Under the pieces are notes generated by a model that was not told where the DNA came from, did no database searches, and saw only the letters and a list, made by a program, of their open reading frames with translations. The position numbers were made by a program, and so were the translations under genes. DNA of 47,889 nt. Source: Chlamydiota bacterium. GTDB taxonomy: Bacteria > Chlamydiota > Chlamydiia > Chlamydiales > JABDDJ01. The stretch lies in assembly GCA_013287645.1 (NCBI GenBank), contig JABDDJ010000012.1, positions 1 through 47,889 on the forward strand. The letters run 5' to 3'. Below, piece by piece: positions 18,724 to 27,648 of the stretch. How positions within the stretch are numbered: position 1 is the stretch's first letter; the number at the start of each line of letters is the position of its first letter.

Positions 18724-18806
18724 TAATTAAACGCAAAGACGCAAAGGCGCAAAGTGAATGATAGATCTCTTTGCGTCTTTGCGTCTTTGCGCCTTTGCGT
18801 TTAATA
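18724..18806. repeat. GCAAAG palindromic repeat, copy 3
   Basis: The left arm (18724-18754) has three 8-base units and the right arm (about 18769-18806) has four, in the order TTTGCGTC, TTTGCGTC, TTTGCGCC, TTTGCGTTTAAT read from the loop. The repeat fills the gap between the convergent yidD-like and atoC-like genes and ends one base before the latter's stop codon. The unequal unit number suggests gain or loss of units by slippage. Confidence 0.88.
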
Positions 18807-20210
18807 TTAATTTGCAGAGCCATTGGTATTCTTGTACTCTTGCAGCCGATTCCTTAAAGTTCTTTCACTGATTCCCAAAACTTCTGCTGTCTTTCTTTGA
18901 CTATGACATGTTGCCAGAGTTTCGATAATCAGCTTTTTCTCCAATTCTCTCAAAGACATTCCAACAGGCAATTTTAAATCTGCTGATGCATTAGCTGCCT
19001 CTATCTCATTCGTTGAAATGGCAATCTGAGCGGCATGTTCTCCAACAGAAAGATGCTCAGGATTTATCGTATTACCTTCAACTAGTACGTAAGCTCTCTC
19101 GATTAAATTAGCCAGTTCTCGGATATTTCCAGGAAAGTCATAATGAAGCAGCTTATTCTTTGACAGATCTACCAACCCTTTTTCTGTCGCATACTGTTGA
19201 TTCAAAAGCTCGATAAAATGCTCTGCTAGTGGAATTATATCCTCTCTTCTATCTCTCAAAGGAGGAAGATGGATAGGCACCACATTCAAGCGATAATACA
19301 AATCCTCGCGAAGCATCTTACTATTAATGGCTTCAGTCACATCGCGATTGGTGGTTGCAATAAAGCGCACATCGACCTTAATGCTCTTGGTACCACCCAC
19401 ACGCTCAAATTCATGCTCCTGTATCACTCGCAACAGCTTAGCCTGAAGCATCGATGGAGTCTCTGTAATCTCATCCAACAACAGAGTTCCCGTATGCGCC
19501 AGCTCAATTCGGCCCAATCGTTTTGTATGAGCGCCCGTAAATGAGCCCTTTTCATGTCCAAAAAACTCAGACTCAATCAAAGTATCGGGAATCGCCGCGC
19601 AGTTTACCTTTATAAAAGGATTAGCCGCACGCTGAGAGTTATAATGGATAGCATGTGCAATTACCTCTTTACCCGTACCCGACTCACCAGTAATAAATAC
19701 GCTCGAATTACTCTTCGCAATTTGATGCACCTGATCGACAATTTCCTTCATGACCGCTCCATTGGCAACAATGATCGGAGTGTGAGACAATAGAGTATCG
19801 TCTCTTACCTGTTGACGGAGATAATTGTTCTCCTCAATCAACGATAGATGCTCTGCCGCCTTATCTATAAGAGCCTCAATAGTATCAGGTGAAAAGGGCT
19901 TAATAAGGTAATTAAAAGCCCCCAATTTCATTGCCTCAACAGCATTTTCAATACTTCCATATGCTGTAATCACAATGACTACAATATGAGGAGCTGTCTC
20001 TTTAATTTTTTTGAGGATATCCAATCCTGTGATATCTGGTAGCTTCATATCTGTAATCACAAGATCAAATGAGTGTGCGCGCAAAAGTGTGAGCGCTTTC
20101 TGCCCATTTTCTGCAGTATGTACTTCAAGATGGCGTCTTTTAAGAGTTTCTGATAAAAAACTCCTCAACAACGATTCATCATCTACAACAAGCACGCGTT
20201 CAATAGGCAT
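18807..20210 (-). CDS. atoC: NtrC/AtoC-family sigma-54 response regulator
   Basis: A 467-residue regulator with three domains. The receiver (about 1-120) has the acidic pair Asp10-Asp11, phosphoacceptor Asp54 (VITDMKLPD) and Lys in LIKPF. The sigma-54 AAA+ domain has Walker A GESGTGKE near 172 and the sigma-54 contact loop GSFTGA near 221 (a GAFTGA variant). The C-terminus carries a Fis-type helix-turn-helix (LATCHSQRKTAEVLGISERT). It should activate sigma-54 promoters when phosphorylated by the kinase encoded just upstream. I recall that the Chlamydiaceae homologue CtcC is about 80 residues shorter and lacks the DNA-binding domain; here it is complete. The gap to the kinase gene is 78 bases. 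Confidence 0.92.
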   Translation of the reverse strand: MPIERVLVVDDESLLRSFLSETLKRRHLEVHTAENGQKALTLLRAHSFDLVITDMKLPDITGLDILKKIKETAPHIVVIVITAYGSIENAVEAMKLGAFNYLIKPFSPDTIEALIDKAAEHLSLIEENNYLRQQVRDDTLLSHTPIIVANGAVMKEIVDQVHQIAKSNSSVFITGESGTGKEVIAHAIHYNSQRAANPFIKVNCAAIPDTLIESEFFGHEKGSFTGAHTKRLGRIELAHTGTLLLDEITETPSMLQAKLLRVIQEHEFERVGGTKSIKVDVRFIATTNRDVTEAINSKMLREDLYYRLNVVPIHLPPLRDRREDIIPLAEHFIELLNQQYATEKGLVDLSKNKLLHYDFPGNIRELANLIERAYVLVEGNTINPEHLSVGEHAAQIAISTNEIEAANASADLKLPVGMSLRELEKKLIIETLATCHSQRKTAEVLGISERTLRNRLQEYKNTNGSAN

Positions 20211-20288
20211 ACATCTCCTACTTCAATTGCTTTCTCTATTTATTATATAACTTTATTGAATTGCTTTGGCAAGATAAGAGACAGTCTC

Positions 20289-21596
20289 TTAGTCAACTGA
20301 TAGCGGCAAACGGATAGTAAAAATACTTCCCTTACCCTCCACAGATGCTACTTCGATAGTCCCACCATGCGCCTGAATAATTTTATGCACCTCTGCGAGA
20401 CCAAATCCATTTCCTTCGGGCTTCGTAGTGAAAAATGGTGCAAAGATTCTCTCTAAATTTTCTGAAGGAATACCAATACCATTATCTTCTATAGAGATAA
20501 TCCCCAATCTTCTCTCTTTAGAAATCATAATCGTAATCTTTCCTCCGTTCGGCATTGCCTGAATCGCATTCACGATAATATTCAACAAAGCAGACTTAAT
20601 CTGCACCTCGTCTATCGGAATAACCAGGCTCTCTAACTCTGTCTTTAAATCAATCTGGTGCATAGGAGTTAAAATAGCATCCACCTCCAAATGCTTAACC
20701 AACTCCTTCACCACCAAAATGACATCCAACAACTCAAGCTGAATATCAATTGGCCTAGAGAAACTCAAAACATTACTTACCAAATTATTTAAAATATCGG
20801 TTCCCTCCACAATATAACCCGCCAACTTCTGCTGATCGGGACGATCTGACAAATCTCTCTGCAAAAGTGAAGCAAATCCTTTAATTCCTCCCAAAGGATT
20901 GCGAATCTCATGCGCCACCATCGCCGCCATCTCGCCCAACTCCTTCATCCGGTCATTCCTATCCGCTATCGCCTGCAAGCGCCGAAGATCAGTCATATCG
21001 CGCAAAATAACAATCAATCCCTTCATAAAATCAATCGTAGGCGAAACCCTTGTAATCATCGTCTCATTATGCTTCTGCAGCACAAACGTCGTATCAATCT
21101 CCAAATCGCGGATCTGTCCAGATGGCACTTTTATCTGAGTGAACGTCGTATGAGGGGCTCGCTTATTTTTTAATGCTCTCTGCATCGAAAATCCAAAATG
21201 GTCATCACTAAAGCTATTCCAAAATGGCTGAAACAACACATCGAGGCGATCTACCTCCAAAATACGCTCTGCCGACGCATTATATGTCGTAATATTTCCA
21301 ATAAGATCTATAAAGATAATTCCCTGTGAAATATTACTTAATATACTATCGAGATAATACGTAATCACATCCAACTCAGAAATCTTCAACTTAAGCTGGC
21401 GATTACTCTCCTCCAACTCCAAATTCACAGCCTTAAATTGCTCTCTTAAAGCCTCATACGCATTCGCTAAATTCTGAGTTTCTGTATTAAATAACTGAAA
21501 TGCATCCACTAAAGCTGCGATTTTTTCTTCAGCTGTACTGCTAGACGCCACATTCTCAGCAGCTCGCTGTAAACGAGAAAAGGTAGGATCTGTCAT
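20289..21596 (-). CDS. PAS-domain sensor histidine kinase, partner of the sigma-54 regulator
   Basis: I prefer the ATG at 21596 (435 residues, MTDPTFSRLQRAAENV) to the one at 21686, because the longer form adds an ordinary-looking 30-residue extension and leaves only 15 bases to rpsD, while the shorter leaves 105 bases for two promoters. A coiled coil lies at about 45-80 (YEALREQFKAVNLELEESNR), a PAS domain at about 90-200, HisKA with the phosphoacceptor His229 in MVAHEIRNPLGG, and a HATPase domain with NIIVNAIQAMPNGG, DNGIGIP and FFTTKPEGNGFGL. There is no membrane segment, so it senses a cytoplasmic signal. It corresponds to chlamydial CtcB and pairs with the regulator downstream. Confidence 0.88.
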   Translation of the reverse strand: MTDPTFSRLQRAAENVASSSTAEEKIAALVDAFQLFNTETQNLANAYEALREQFKAVNLELEESNRQLKLKISELDVITYYLDSILSNISQGIIFIDLIGNITTYNASAERILEVDRLDVLFQPFWNSFSDDHFGFSMQRALKNKRAPHTTFTQIKVPSGQIRDLEIDTTFVLQKHNETMITRVSPTIDFMKGLIVILRDMTDLRRLQAIADRNDRMKELGEMAAMVAHEIRNPLGGIKGFASLLQRDLSDRPDQQKLAGYIVEGTDILNNLVSNVLSFSRPIDIQLELLDVILVVKELVKHLEVDAILTPMHQIDLKTELESLVIPIDEVQIKSALLNIIVNAIQAMPNGGKITIMISKERRLGIISIEDNGIGIPSENLERIFAPFFTTKPEGNGFGLAEVHKIIQAHGGTIEVASVEGKGSIFTIRLPLSVD

Positions 21597-21701
21597 ATAG
21601 CCTAGGTTAGAAACAACATTCTTTTTCTTCAACAATATACGTTGAAAATTATCACCCACTATGAAATAATGCACCCATCGCTTCATTAATAGAGGTTAAC
21701 A

Positions 21702-22322
21702 ATGGCCCGTTTTACAGGAAATAAAAACCGCATTGCACGCCGCTTCGGAATTAATATATTCGGCCGCGCTCGCAATCCCCTGCTCCATAAACCAAACCCA
21801 CCAGGTATGCATGGAGCACGTCGCCGTAAAAAATCAGACTACGGTATGCAGCTTGATGAAAAGCAAAAACTAAAAGCCGTTTACGGCATGCTCAGCGAGA
21901 AACAACTTCTAAAGTACTTCACAGAAGCTTTCCGCCGCGAAGGTCCCACCCCCTTACACCTAATGCACCAACTCGAATCCAGGCTAGACGTCGTCGTCTA
22001 CCGCCTAAAATTCGCAAGCACCATCTTCGCCGCTCAACAGCTCGTCTCCCACGGCCACATCCTTGTCGATGGCAAAAAAGTAGACATCCGCTCCTACCTC
22101 GTACGCCCTGGCCAAGTCATCTCCATCAAAGAAGGCTCTCGTCAGATGAAAGCCATCTCCGATGCACTTGATGGCCCTTCTCGCGCCGTACCAGAGTACT
22201 ACACTATCGATAGAGACAAACTCGAAGGAAAAATGCTCTCCTTTCCAGACATTGACCAAATTCCTCTCCCCATCGAAATCGATATCCACGAAGTGTGCGA
22301 CTTTCTCGCTCACAACTCCTAA
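21702..22322 (+). CDS. rpsD: 30S ribosomal protein S4
   Basis: A 206-residue S4. It binds 16S rRNA early in assembly of the small subunit. The N-terminus MARFTGNKNRIARRFGINIF, the basic stretch GMHGARRRKKSDYG, and the S4 RNA-binding domain LESRLDVVVYRLKFA to VSHGHILVDGKKVDIRSYLV (about 95-140) are all clear. N-terminal zinc-binding cysteines are absent. It is divergent from the kinase gene and overlaps the 3' end of murJ by 4 bases. A hairpin followed by a T-run lies just after the stop. Confidence 0.97.
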   Translation: MARFTGNKNRIARRFGINIFGRARNPLLHKPNPPGMHGARRRKKSDYGMQLDEKQKLKAVYGMLSEKQLLKYFTEAFRREGPTPLHLMHQLESRLDVVVYRLKFASTIFAAQQLVSHGHILVDGKKVDIRSYLVRPGQVISIKEGSRQMKAISDALDGPSRAVPEYYTIDRDKLEGKMLSFPDIDQIPLPIEIDIHEVCDFLAHNS

Positions 22323-23662
22323 GTCATATCAATAAGCGAGGCTACCGCCTCGCTTTTAGTTCTCTTCCAACATAATATACCCAAATTCACCCAAGCACTC
22401 ACCGAAGTCGCTACTGCAATACTCGGACTTCCCCAACCCATTTCCATAATAAAGAATAGACTTAACGCACTATTAGTCCCCACTGAAATTAAACTAGCCA
22501 CCATAGGCCTTCGATAATCTCCCCGAGCATAACAGCCCTGCACATGACAAATCACCAGCGCCATCGGAATCAACCCCAACGCATATCCCTCTAAGCAAAG
22601 CTGTGTCATCTCCCCAGCATAACTATCAAAATCTCCATGTCCATACAACAATTGGATAGCCCACCGACCAAACAGAAAAATCCCGATCGTAATCGGAACC
22701 ATCAGCGCCAACGAACCTCTCCACGCCGCTCGCATAAACTTTCTAAATGAGACCTCATCACCTCGCTTTGCCGCCCTAGAGAGGGGAGGCAAAATCGCAT
22801 TTGCAATCGCAATGCCAAAGAGAGCTAAAGGTAGCTGCTGCAGGCGAATCGCATACCAGAGGAATGCCGGCCCCTCAAGGTCAGCATACCGTGCAAAAAC
22901 GGCGTCTAAGGCCACATTCACCTGTGAAGCGGCGATCCCGACAGTACTCAGCCAGATCGGACCAAGCAATTCTTTTAATCTTAAAAAATTCCACCGCTCC
23001 CACAAACCACTAGGATTCAAATTTTTTATAATACTCAAACATGCCGGAACGGTCACACCCCACTGAGCTGCAGCCGCCAAGACAACACATAACGCCAACC
23101 AAGGCATCGCCACAGAAGGGGAATCAGAAGCTAGCCACAAGGCCCCCGCTGTCCAACCAATGTTCAGTAATGCAGGGGCGGCACTCGAAAGCAGATACCG
23201 TTTTTCGCACTGCAACAGAGCGGCATTCAGGCCATAAAGGCAGATAAATAGCAATCCAGGCATCAACAAAATGGTCAGTTGGACAATTTCAGCATTGCCT
23301 TGGGATAATTCAAAAAAATAGTTGATACTAAACAGCCCCAACATACCCAACAACACAATTCCCACCAAAAGCAGCCCAAGACCCTTCTGCAAGTCCCTAA
23401 AAAATAAGGCCGCCTCCCTTGGATCATGATGACGCAACGCCTCAAAGCGAGGAGTAAACGCCCCTTGCAACGCACCCTCGCCAAGAATACGTCTCAACAA
23501 ATGCGAAAAACGAAACGCCACCAAAAATGCCGCCACACTCGCACTCGCACCAAATGCATACGCCGTCGCAATATCGCGGATAAGCCCCGTCACCCGACTA
23601 AAAAGCGTCCCGCTAAAAAACTGGCGCACCGACTTTAATATACTTGAAATACTATCTTGCAT
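22319..23662 (-). CDS. murJ: MurJ/MviN-type lipid II flippase
   Basis: A 447-residue polytopic membrane protein of the MviN/MurJ family, which moves lipid II across the inner membrane for peptidoglycan synthesis. The N-terminus FSGTLFSRVTGLIRDIATAY and the motif RFSHLLRRILGEGALQGAF, followed by TPRFEA, are diagnostic. About a dozen hydrophobic segments are visible. It is slightly shorter than E. coli MurJ (511). The order murJ, nfo, rpsD is kept in C. trachomatis, though here a small HTH gene sits between murJ and nfo and strands differ. Its stop codon overlaps the end of rpsD. Confidence 0.94.
   Translation of the reverse strand: MQDSISSILKSVRQFFSGTLFSRVTGLIRDIATAYAFGASASVAAFLVAFRFSHLLRRILGEGALQGAFTPRFEALRHHDPREAALFFRDLQKGLGLLLVGIVLLGMLGLFSINYFFELSQGNAEIVQLTILLMPGLLFICLYGLNAALLQCEKRYLLSSAAPALLNIGWTAGALWLASDSPSVAMPWLALCVVLAAAAQWGVTVPACLSIIKNLNPSGLWERWNFLRLKELLGPIWLSTVGIAASQVNVALDAVFARYADLEGPAFLWYAIRLQQLPLALFGIAIANAILPPLSRAAKRGDEVSFRKFMRAAWRGSLALMVPITIGIFLFGRWAIQLLYGHGDFDSYAGEMTQLCLEGYALGLIPMALVICHVQGCYARGDYRRPMVASLISVGTNSALSLFFIMEMGWGSPSIAVATSVSAWVNLGILCWKRTKSEAVASLIDMT
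22334..22356 (+). terminator. Rho-independent terminator for rpsD
   Basis: AAGCGAGGC at 22334-22342, a TACC loop and GCCTCGCTTTT form a stable hairpin with a T-run, 11 bases after the rpsD stop. It lies inside the last codons of murJ on the other strand. Confidence 0.8.
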
Positions 23663-23756
23663 ACTGGCACACTATACCTAAACAATCTAAATTGAGCGAG
23701 CGCAGCGAGCTCCCTGGAGTGCGGGGCTCTGCACCGCCCTAAAGAGCACAAAGATT

Positions 23757-23987
23757 ATGACAGCTCAAGACATGATTCGTAAAATCTGTGTTAGTCTACC
23801 TGAATGGGCTGTTGTTCTACGCGGTTTTCGCTATCGTGATAATCTTACTCAAGAGGCTCTTGGTGAACTCCTTGGCATTGCTCAAACCAATATTTCTAAA
23901 ATGGAACGCGGAAAGAGACAAATTGGAAAGGATATTGCGAAGCGATTAGCAAAAGTATTCAAAACTGATTACAGAATGTTTCTTTAG
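23757..23987 (+). CDS. Small XRE-family helix-turn-helix protein
   Basis: A 76-residue protein that is nearly all helix-turn-helix: GFRYRDNLTQEALGELLGIA then QTNISKMERGKRQIGKDIAK, matching XRE/Cro domains. It could be an autoregulator or the antitoxin half of a HigBA- or MqsA-type toxin-antitoxin pair, but no toxin-like gene is adjacent (upstream is murJ on the other strand, downstream nfo). It may be an orphan antitoxin. The 30 bases before the start are GC-rich and palindromic in part. Confidence 0.8.
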   Translation: MTAQDMIRKICVSLPEWAVVLRGFRYRDNLTQEALGELLGIAQTNISKMERGKRQIGKDIAKRLAKVFKTDYRMFL

Positions 23988-24050
23988 CTAGAATTCATTG
24001 TCAATAAGACTTCTTGGATGGTAGAATAGTTACATGATTTCCGAGGAAGT

Positions 24051-24914
24051 ATGAAACGAGAAGATCCATCCAAATTACTCATTGGCGCCCATACATCTGC
24101 CGCAGGCGGTGTGCACAACGCCCTTTTACAAGGGCAATCTATCGGCGCAACCACCATCCAGTTCTTTACCTCCAACCAACGCCAATGGAAGGGCCGTGTA
24201 TTTACTATCGAAGAGATTGAATTATGGCAGGATACGCTCGATAAAACAGGCCTCAAATCCATCATGAGCCATGATAGCTACCTCATTAACCTCGGCGCTC
24301 CTGACGAAGACAACCTCATTAAAAGCCGAAAATGCTTTCTTGAAGAACTCACACGCTGCCAGCAACTCAATCTCACTTTCCTCAACTTCCATCCTGGCGC
24401 AGCCGTTAACAAAAGCCGCGAAGAATGCCTAGAAAGAATTATCGAAAGCCTCCTACTCTTTGAAAAACAAGCCAGTCAAGGCACCACACGCCTTCTTCTA
24501 GAATGCACCGCCGGCCAAGGCTCTACTGTAGGCAATAAATTTGAAGATTTACACTTCATCATCGAAGCCGTTAAAGACCGGATACCCATCGGCGTTTGTA
24601 TCGATACCTGCCACGCCTTTGTCGCCGGATACGATCTAAGAACCCCCGAAGCCATTGATGCCACACTCAAAGAATTTGACCGCATCGTTGGACTAAAACA
24701 CCTTTATGCTTTACACTTGAATGATTCAGTAAAAGGATTAGGCTCTCGCGTCGATCGTCATCAACCTCTAGGAGTTGGCCAGATAGGCATAGAATGTTTT
24801 CGCCATCTCATGCAAGATCCACGCACACGCCACCTACCCAAATATTTAGAAACCCCAGATGGTCCCCCACTCTGGATTAAGGAGATCGCTCTCCTACGAA
24901 GCTTTGCAGCTTAA
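24051..24914 (+). CDS. nfo: Endonuclease IV (AP endonuclease)
   Basis: A 287-residue TIM-barrel enzyme that cuts DNA 5' of abasic sites in base excision repair. It shows the family signatures: [14 protein letters not shown] near residue 14, NFHPGA near 116, [14 protein letters not shown] near 145, [15 protein letters not shown] near 180, [20 protein letters not shown] near 220 and LETPDG near 270. All the zinc-ligand His, Glu and Asp residues in these motifs are present. A GAGGA ribosome site precedes the ATG. asnS follows 17 bases downstream. Confidence 0.96.
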   Translation: MKREDPSKLLIGAHTSAAGGVHNALLQGQSIGATTIQFFTSNQRQWKGRVFTIEEIELWQDTLDKTGLKSIMSHDSYLINLGAPDEDNLIKSRKCFLEELTRCQQLNLTFLNFHPGAAVNKSREECLERIIESLLLFEKQASQGTTRLLLECTAGQGSTVGNKFEDLHFIIEAVKDRIPIGVCIDTCHAFVAGYDLRTPEAIDATLKEFDRIVGLKHLYALHLNDSVKGLGSRVDRHQPLGVGQIGIECFRHLMQDPRTRHLPKYLETPDGPPLWIKEIALLRSFAA

Positions 24915-24931
24915 AAGGATATAAAGAAGCT

Positions 24932-26335
24932 ATGCGCGTAAAAATTTGTGACCTCAAACAGCATAAAAAGCCCCTAGAAGAACTTGTCGGCAAGACGATC
25001 ACCATCAAAGGCTGGGTACGCACCGTCCGCAACCAGAAAACATTTAGCTTTATCGAAATCAACGACGGATCAACCCTCACCAACTTTCAAATCATTGCTG
25101 AACCCACCCTTCCCCATTACGACACACTATTACCAACCTTATCAACAGGTACTGCCATCTCAGCCACAGGACAACTCGTCGAAAGTCCTGGCAAAAACCA
25201 AGCTTTAGAAATGAAAGCCACCTCTATAGAAGTCATTGGGAAATGCGATACCGAAGAATATCCCCTCCAGAAAAAGCGCCATACCTTTGAATTCCTACGC
25301 TCTATAGCTCATCTAAGACCACGCACAAACACGTTAGGCGCTGTCACACGCGTGCGTAATGCCCTCGCCTATGCCACCCATAGCTTTTTTCAAGAACGCA
25401 ACTTCGTCTATATCCATACCCCCATCATCACCGGAGCAGATTGCGAAGGCGCCGGGGCCATGTTCCGCGTTACGACTCTAGATGTAGAAAAGCCCCCTAG
25501 AAAAGAAGATGGCACCGTGGATTATTCACAAGATTTCTTTGCAAAACCCACCTTTCTCACCGTTTCAGGGCAGCTTAATGGCGAAATCTATGCCTGCGCA
25601 CTTTCAGATATTTATACATTCGGCCCCACCTTCCGCGCAGAGAACTCCAACACAAGCCGACACCTGGCAGAATTCTGGATGATTGAGCCCGAAATGGCCT
25701 TTGCAGACCTCGATGATAACATGGAGTGCGCAGAAGCCTATATTAAGTATTTAATTAACTATGTACTCAAAAACTGCCAAGAAGACATGTTTTTCTTTGA
25801 TAAGTACATCTCCAATGGATTGTTAGAACGCCTAGAGCTTGTCCGCAATGCACCCTTTGAAAAAGCCACCTACACCTATGCCGTACGCATCCTAGAAAAG
25901 TCAGGAAAACAGTTTCAGTATCCTGTTAAGTGGGGAGCAGACCTACAGACAGAGCATGAGCGCTATTTAACAGAAGAGTATTTTGGAAAACCCGTTATCA
26001 TCACAGATTATCCAAAGGACATCAAAGCCTTCTACATGCGCATGAATGAAGATAATAAGACAGTCAGAGCCATGGATGTACTCGTACCCAAAGTCGGCGA
26101 GATCATCGGCGGCAGCCAGCGTGAAGAGCGTCTGCCACAAATTCAAGAACGTATGCGCGAATTAAAACTCAAAGAAGAAGATTACTGGTGGTACCTCGAA
26201 CTACGCAAATTCGGCTCAGTACCACATAGCGGATTTGGCGCCGGCTTCGAAAGACTCGTCCAGTTTATCACCGGAATGGAAAACATCCGCGATGTCATCC
26301 CATTCCCACGCTACCCCGGCAACGCCGAATTCTAA
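24932..26335 (+). CDS. asnS: Asparaginyl-tRNA synthetase
   Basis: A 467-residue class IIb synthetase that charges tRNA-Asn with asparagine. The N-terminal OB-fold is clear ([20 protein letters not shown]), motif 2 lies in [20 protein letters not shown], and motif 3 ends with [20 protein letters not shown] then [10 protein letters not shown]. The last motif and [10 protein letters not shown] distinguish AsnRS from AspRS. I recall that Chlamydiaceae lack AsnRS and make Asn-tRNA with the GatCAB amidotransferase, so this gene separates the organism from that family. A palindromic repeat follows within 10 bases of the stop and likely terminates transcription. Confidence 0.95.
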   Translation: MRVKICDLKQHKKPLEELVGKTITIKGWVRTVRNQKTFSFIEINDGSTLTNFQIIAEPTLPHYDTLLPTLSTGTAISATGQLVESPGKNQALEMKATSIEVIGKCDTEEYPLQKKRHTFEFLRSIAHLRPRTNTLGAVTRVRNALAYATHSFFQERNFVYIHTPIITGADCEGAGAMFRVTTLDVEKPPRKEDGTVDYSQDFFAKPTFLTVSGQLNGEIYACALSDIYTFGPTFRAENSNTSRHLAEFWMIEPEMAFADLDDNMECAEAYIKYLINYVLKNCQEDMFFFDKYISNGLLERLELVRNAPFEKATYTYAVRILEKSGKQFQYPVKWGADLQTEHERYLTEEYFGKPVIITDYPKDIKAFYMRMNEDNKTVRAMDVLVPKVGEIIGGSQREERLPQIQERMRELKLKEEDYWWYLELRKFGSVPHSGFGAGFERLVQFITGMENIRDVIPFPRYPGNAEF

Positions 26336-26343
26336 GAGAGTGG

Positions 26344-26431
26344 AATAGGCAATTAAACGCAAAGGCGCAAAGCCGCAAAGTGATCTATCATCTTCTTTGC
26401 GGCTTTGCGCCTTTGCGTTTAATTGCCTATT
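26344..26431. repeat. GCAAAG palindromic repeat, copy 4 (perfect 37-bp arms)
   Basis: Arms at 26344-26380 and 26395-26431 are perfect reverse complements with a 14-base loop. This is the longest perfect copy; the arms include AATAGGCAATTAAACGCAAA. It lies between the convergent ends of asnS and the proline-rich gene at 26437. A degenerate copy with the same flanks lies at 27558, downstream of the second proline-rich gene, so repeat and gene end were duplicated together. Confidence 0.92.
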
Positions 26432-26436
26432 TGCTG

Positions 26437-27405
26437 TTAACGACCGAACAACTTTAGCATCTTTGACCAGCAGAAGCTGCAAAACCTTGTCACCAAATTC
26501 AAGCTATATTTAACCGGAGTGAAAAGACTCCATAGAGACCAAGATTTCTTTGGCTGTGGTTCACGTGCGTAAACTACTTGCGGAGGAAGTTGTACATAAA
26601 CTGGCGGTGGTGGTGCTGGTGTATAAGCAGGGGCAATATTATATGAAGGGGGAGGTAGTGGATAAGCTGGCGGAGGAGGGAGAGAATCAGTAACGGTCCC
26701 TATTGGAGTGTTGGCAACTTGTGTTTGTAGATTTTTAGCTCGGTAGTCTGCAACTATATCTTTATGATTATAGTAATTTCCAGCACGTTTATTTATTTTT
26801 TCGAGTTTGTGAAAAGTTTTCTCATAGCCTTGCATTTCTGCCCTTTCATTATTCAAATGATGAATTCTTGCATTATTGATTGAATACGTAATTAAAAATT
26901 GAAGGTTTCTTTCATTGCCGCCTTTTACTTCTAAGATACTTTTTTCAATATGCTCTGAACAAAATTGTTTATTAGAATTAAACTCTTCCCTTATATCTTC
27001 ATCATTCTCTTTAGGTTCTTCTAATTCGAATTTTTTCTGGTGTACTTTTTCTGCTAAGAGGATAATCTTTTCTCGAAGTTCTTTCTTTTGTTTGCTTAGG
27101 GTATCAGAGTCAATCGTCATTTTTTCTTCAAAGCTCTTGAATCGATTTCCCTGAATCTTATCAAAAAACTTAGAGATACTTTCGGGATCGTTTAGAAATT
27201 TATTATTAAGATAATCGAACAAACAACTGCGGTTTGGTTTAGACATCTTGGAAATATATGTAAAAAGTCCTTTTATAAATTCATCTTTTCCATGAACCCT
27301 ACCCTTTGAAACTGTATCAATAAAATCTTGACAATCTTTATTAGCATTGTAGATATTATAAAAAATTTCGCGACCGGTTACTATATTTATATTATTATAG
27401 CTCAT
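26437..27405 (-). CDS. Proline-rich PPxY-motif protein, paralog A (possible effector)
   Basis: A 322-residue protein with no signal peptide. Residues 1 to about 225 are charged and helical (likely coiled coil, for example ERNLQFLITYSINNARI). Residues about 233-280 are proline-rich and contain three PPxY motifs (PPAY, PPSY, PPVY). The C-terminal 40 residues (KKSWSLWSLFTPVKYSL then NLVTRFCSFCWSKM) are hydrophobic and basic and could bind membrane. PPxY motifs are ligands for eukaryotic WW domains, such as those of Nedd4 ubiquitin ligases, so a host-directed role is plausible but unproven. A paralog lies upstream at 27649-28623 with almost the same C-terminus. An AAGGA ribosome site precedes the start. 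No homologue of known function is recognised. Confidence 0.8.
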   Translation of the reverse strand: MSYNNINIVTGREIFYNIYNANKDCQDFIDTVSKGRVHGKDEFIKGLFTYISKMSKPNRSCLFDYLNNKFLNDPESISKFFDKIQGNRFKSFEEKMTIDSDTLSKQKKELREKIILLAEKVHQKKFELEEPKENDEDIREEFNSNKQFCSEHIEKSILEVKGGNERNLQFLITYSINNARIHHLNNERAEMQGYEKTFHKLEKINKRAGNYYNHKDIVADYRAKNLQTQVANTPIGTVTDSLPPPPAYPLPPPSYNIAPAYTPAPPPPVYVQLPPQVVYAREPQPKKSWSLWSLFTPVKYSLNLVTRFCSFCWSKMLKLFGR

Positions 27406-27433
27406 AGTAGTTCCTTATTTAAATAATAAAGTT

Positions 27434-27462
27434 ATTTTAACATGGGGTCTATTTGAAAGCAA
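27434..27462 (-). promoter_or_regulatory. Possible promoter of proline-rich gene A
   Basis: Read on the minus strand, TTGCTT (27462-27457) and TAAAAT (27439-27434) are 17 bases apart and lie about 30 bases before the start at 27405. The paralog has the same TTGCTT element at the same spacing. Confidence 0.45.
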
Positions 27463-27467
27463 GGTTA

Positions 27468-27532
27468 AATACGGCCATTTTTCAAGTTTTTGACTTGTAT
27501 TATGTCCGTATCTTATAAAAATTGGCCGTATT
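27468..27532. repeat. Inverted repeat AATACGGCCA with internal promoter-like sequence
   Basis: AATACGGCCA at 27468-27477 and its exact reverse complement TGGCCGTATT at 27523-27532 are followed inward by T- and A-runs. Between them on the plus strand lie TTGACT (27490-27495) and TATAAA (27514-27519), 18 bases apart. There is no gene downstream on that strand, only repeat copy 5. It may be a remnant of a small mobile element or the promoter of a small RNA. Confidence 0.5.
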
Positions 27533-27557
27533 CAAAAAAAATAGATAACAAGATAGG

Positions 27558-27643
27558 AATAGGCAATTATAATGAAGCGCAAAGCCGCAAAGTGATTTAT
27601 CATCTTCTTTGCGGCTTTGTGCCTTTGCGTTTAATTGCTTATT
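27558..27643. repeat. GCAAAG palindromic repeat, copy 5 (degenerate)
   Basis: The left arm at 27558-27592 has lost part of its unit pattern (AATTATAATGAAGCGCAAAG), while the right arm at 27607-27643 keeps CTTTGCGGCTTTGTGCCTTT. Flanks match copy 4, so it is a duplicated and decaying copy. It lies 5 bases beyond the stop of proline-rich gene B. Confidence 0.8.
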
Positions 27644-27648
27644 TGCTG

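Noticed and set aside
23693..23740. GC-rich stretch before the HTH gene as a terminator or mobile repeat
   Set aside because: Arms that pair are only about four bases (GAGC/GCTC and GTGC/GCAC) and no T-run follows, so no structure can be supported.
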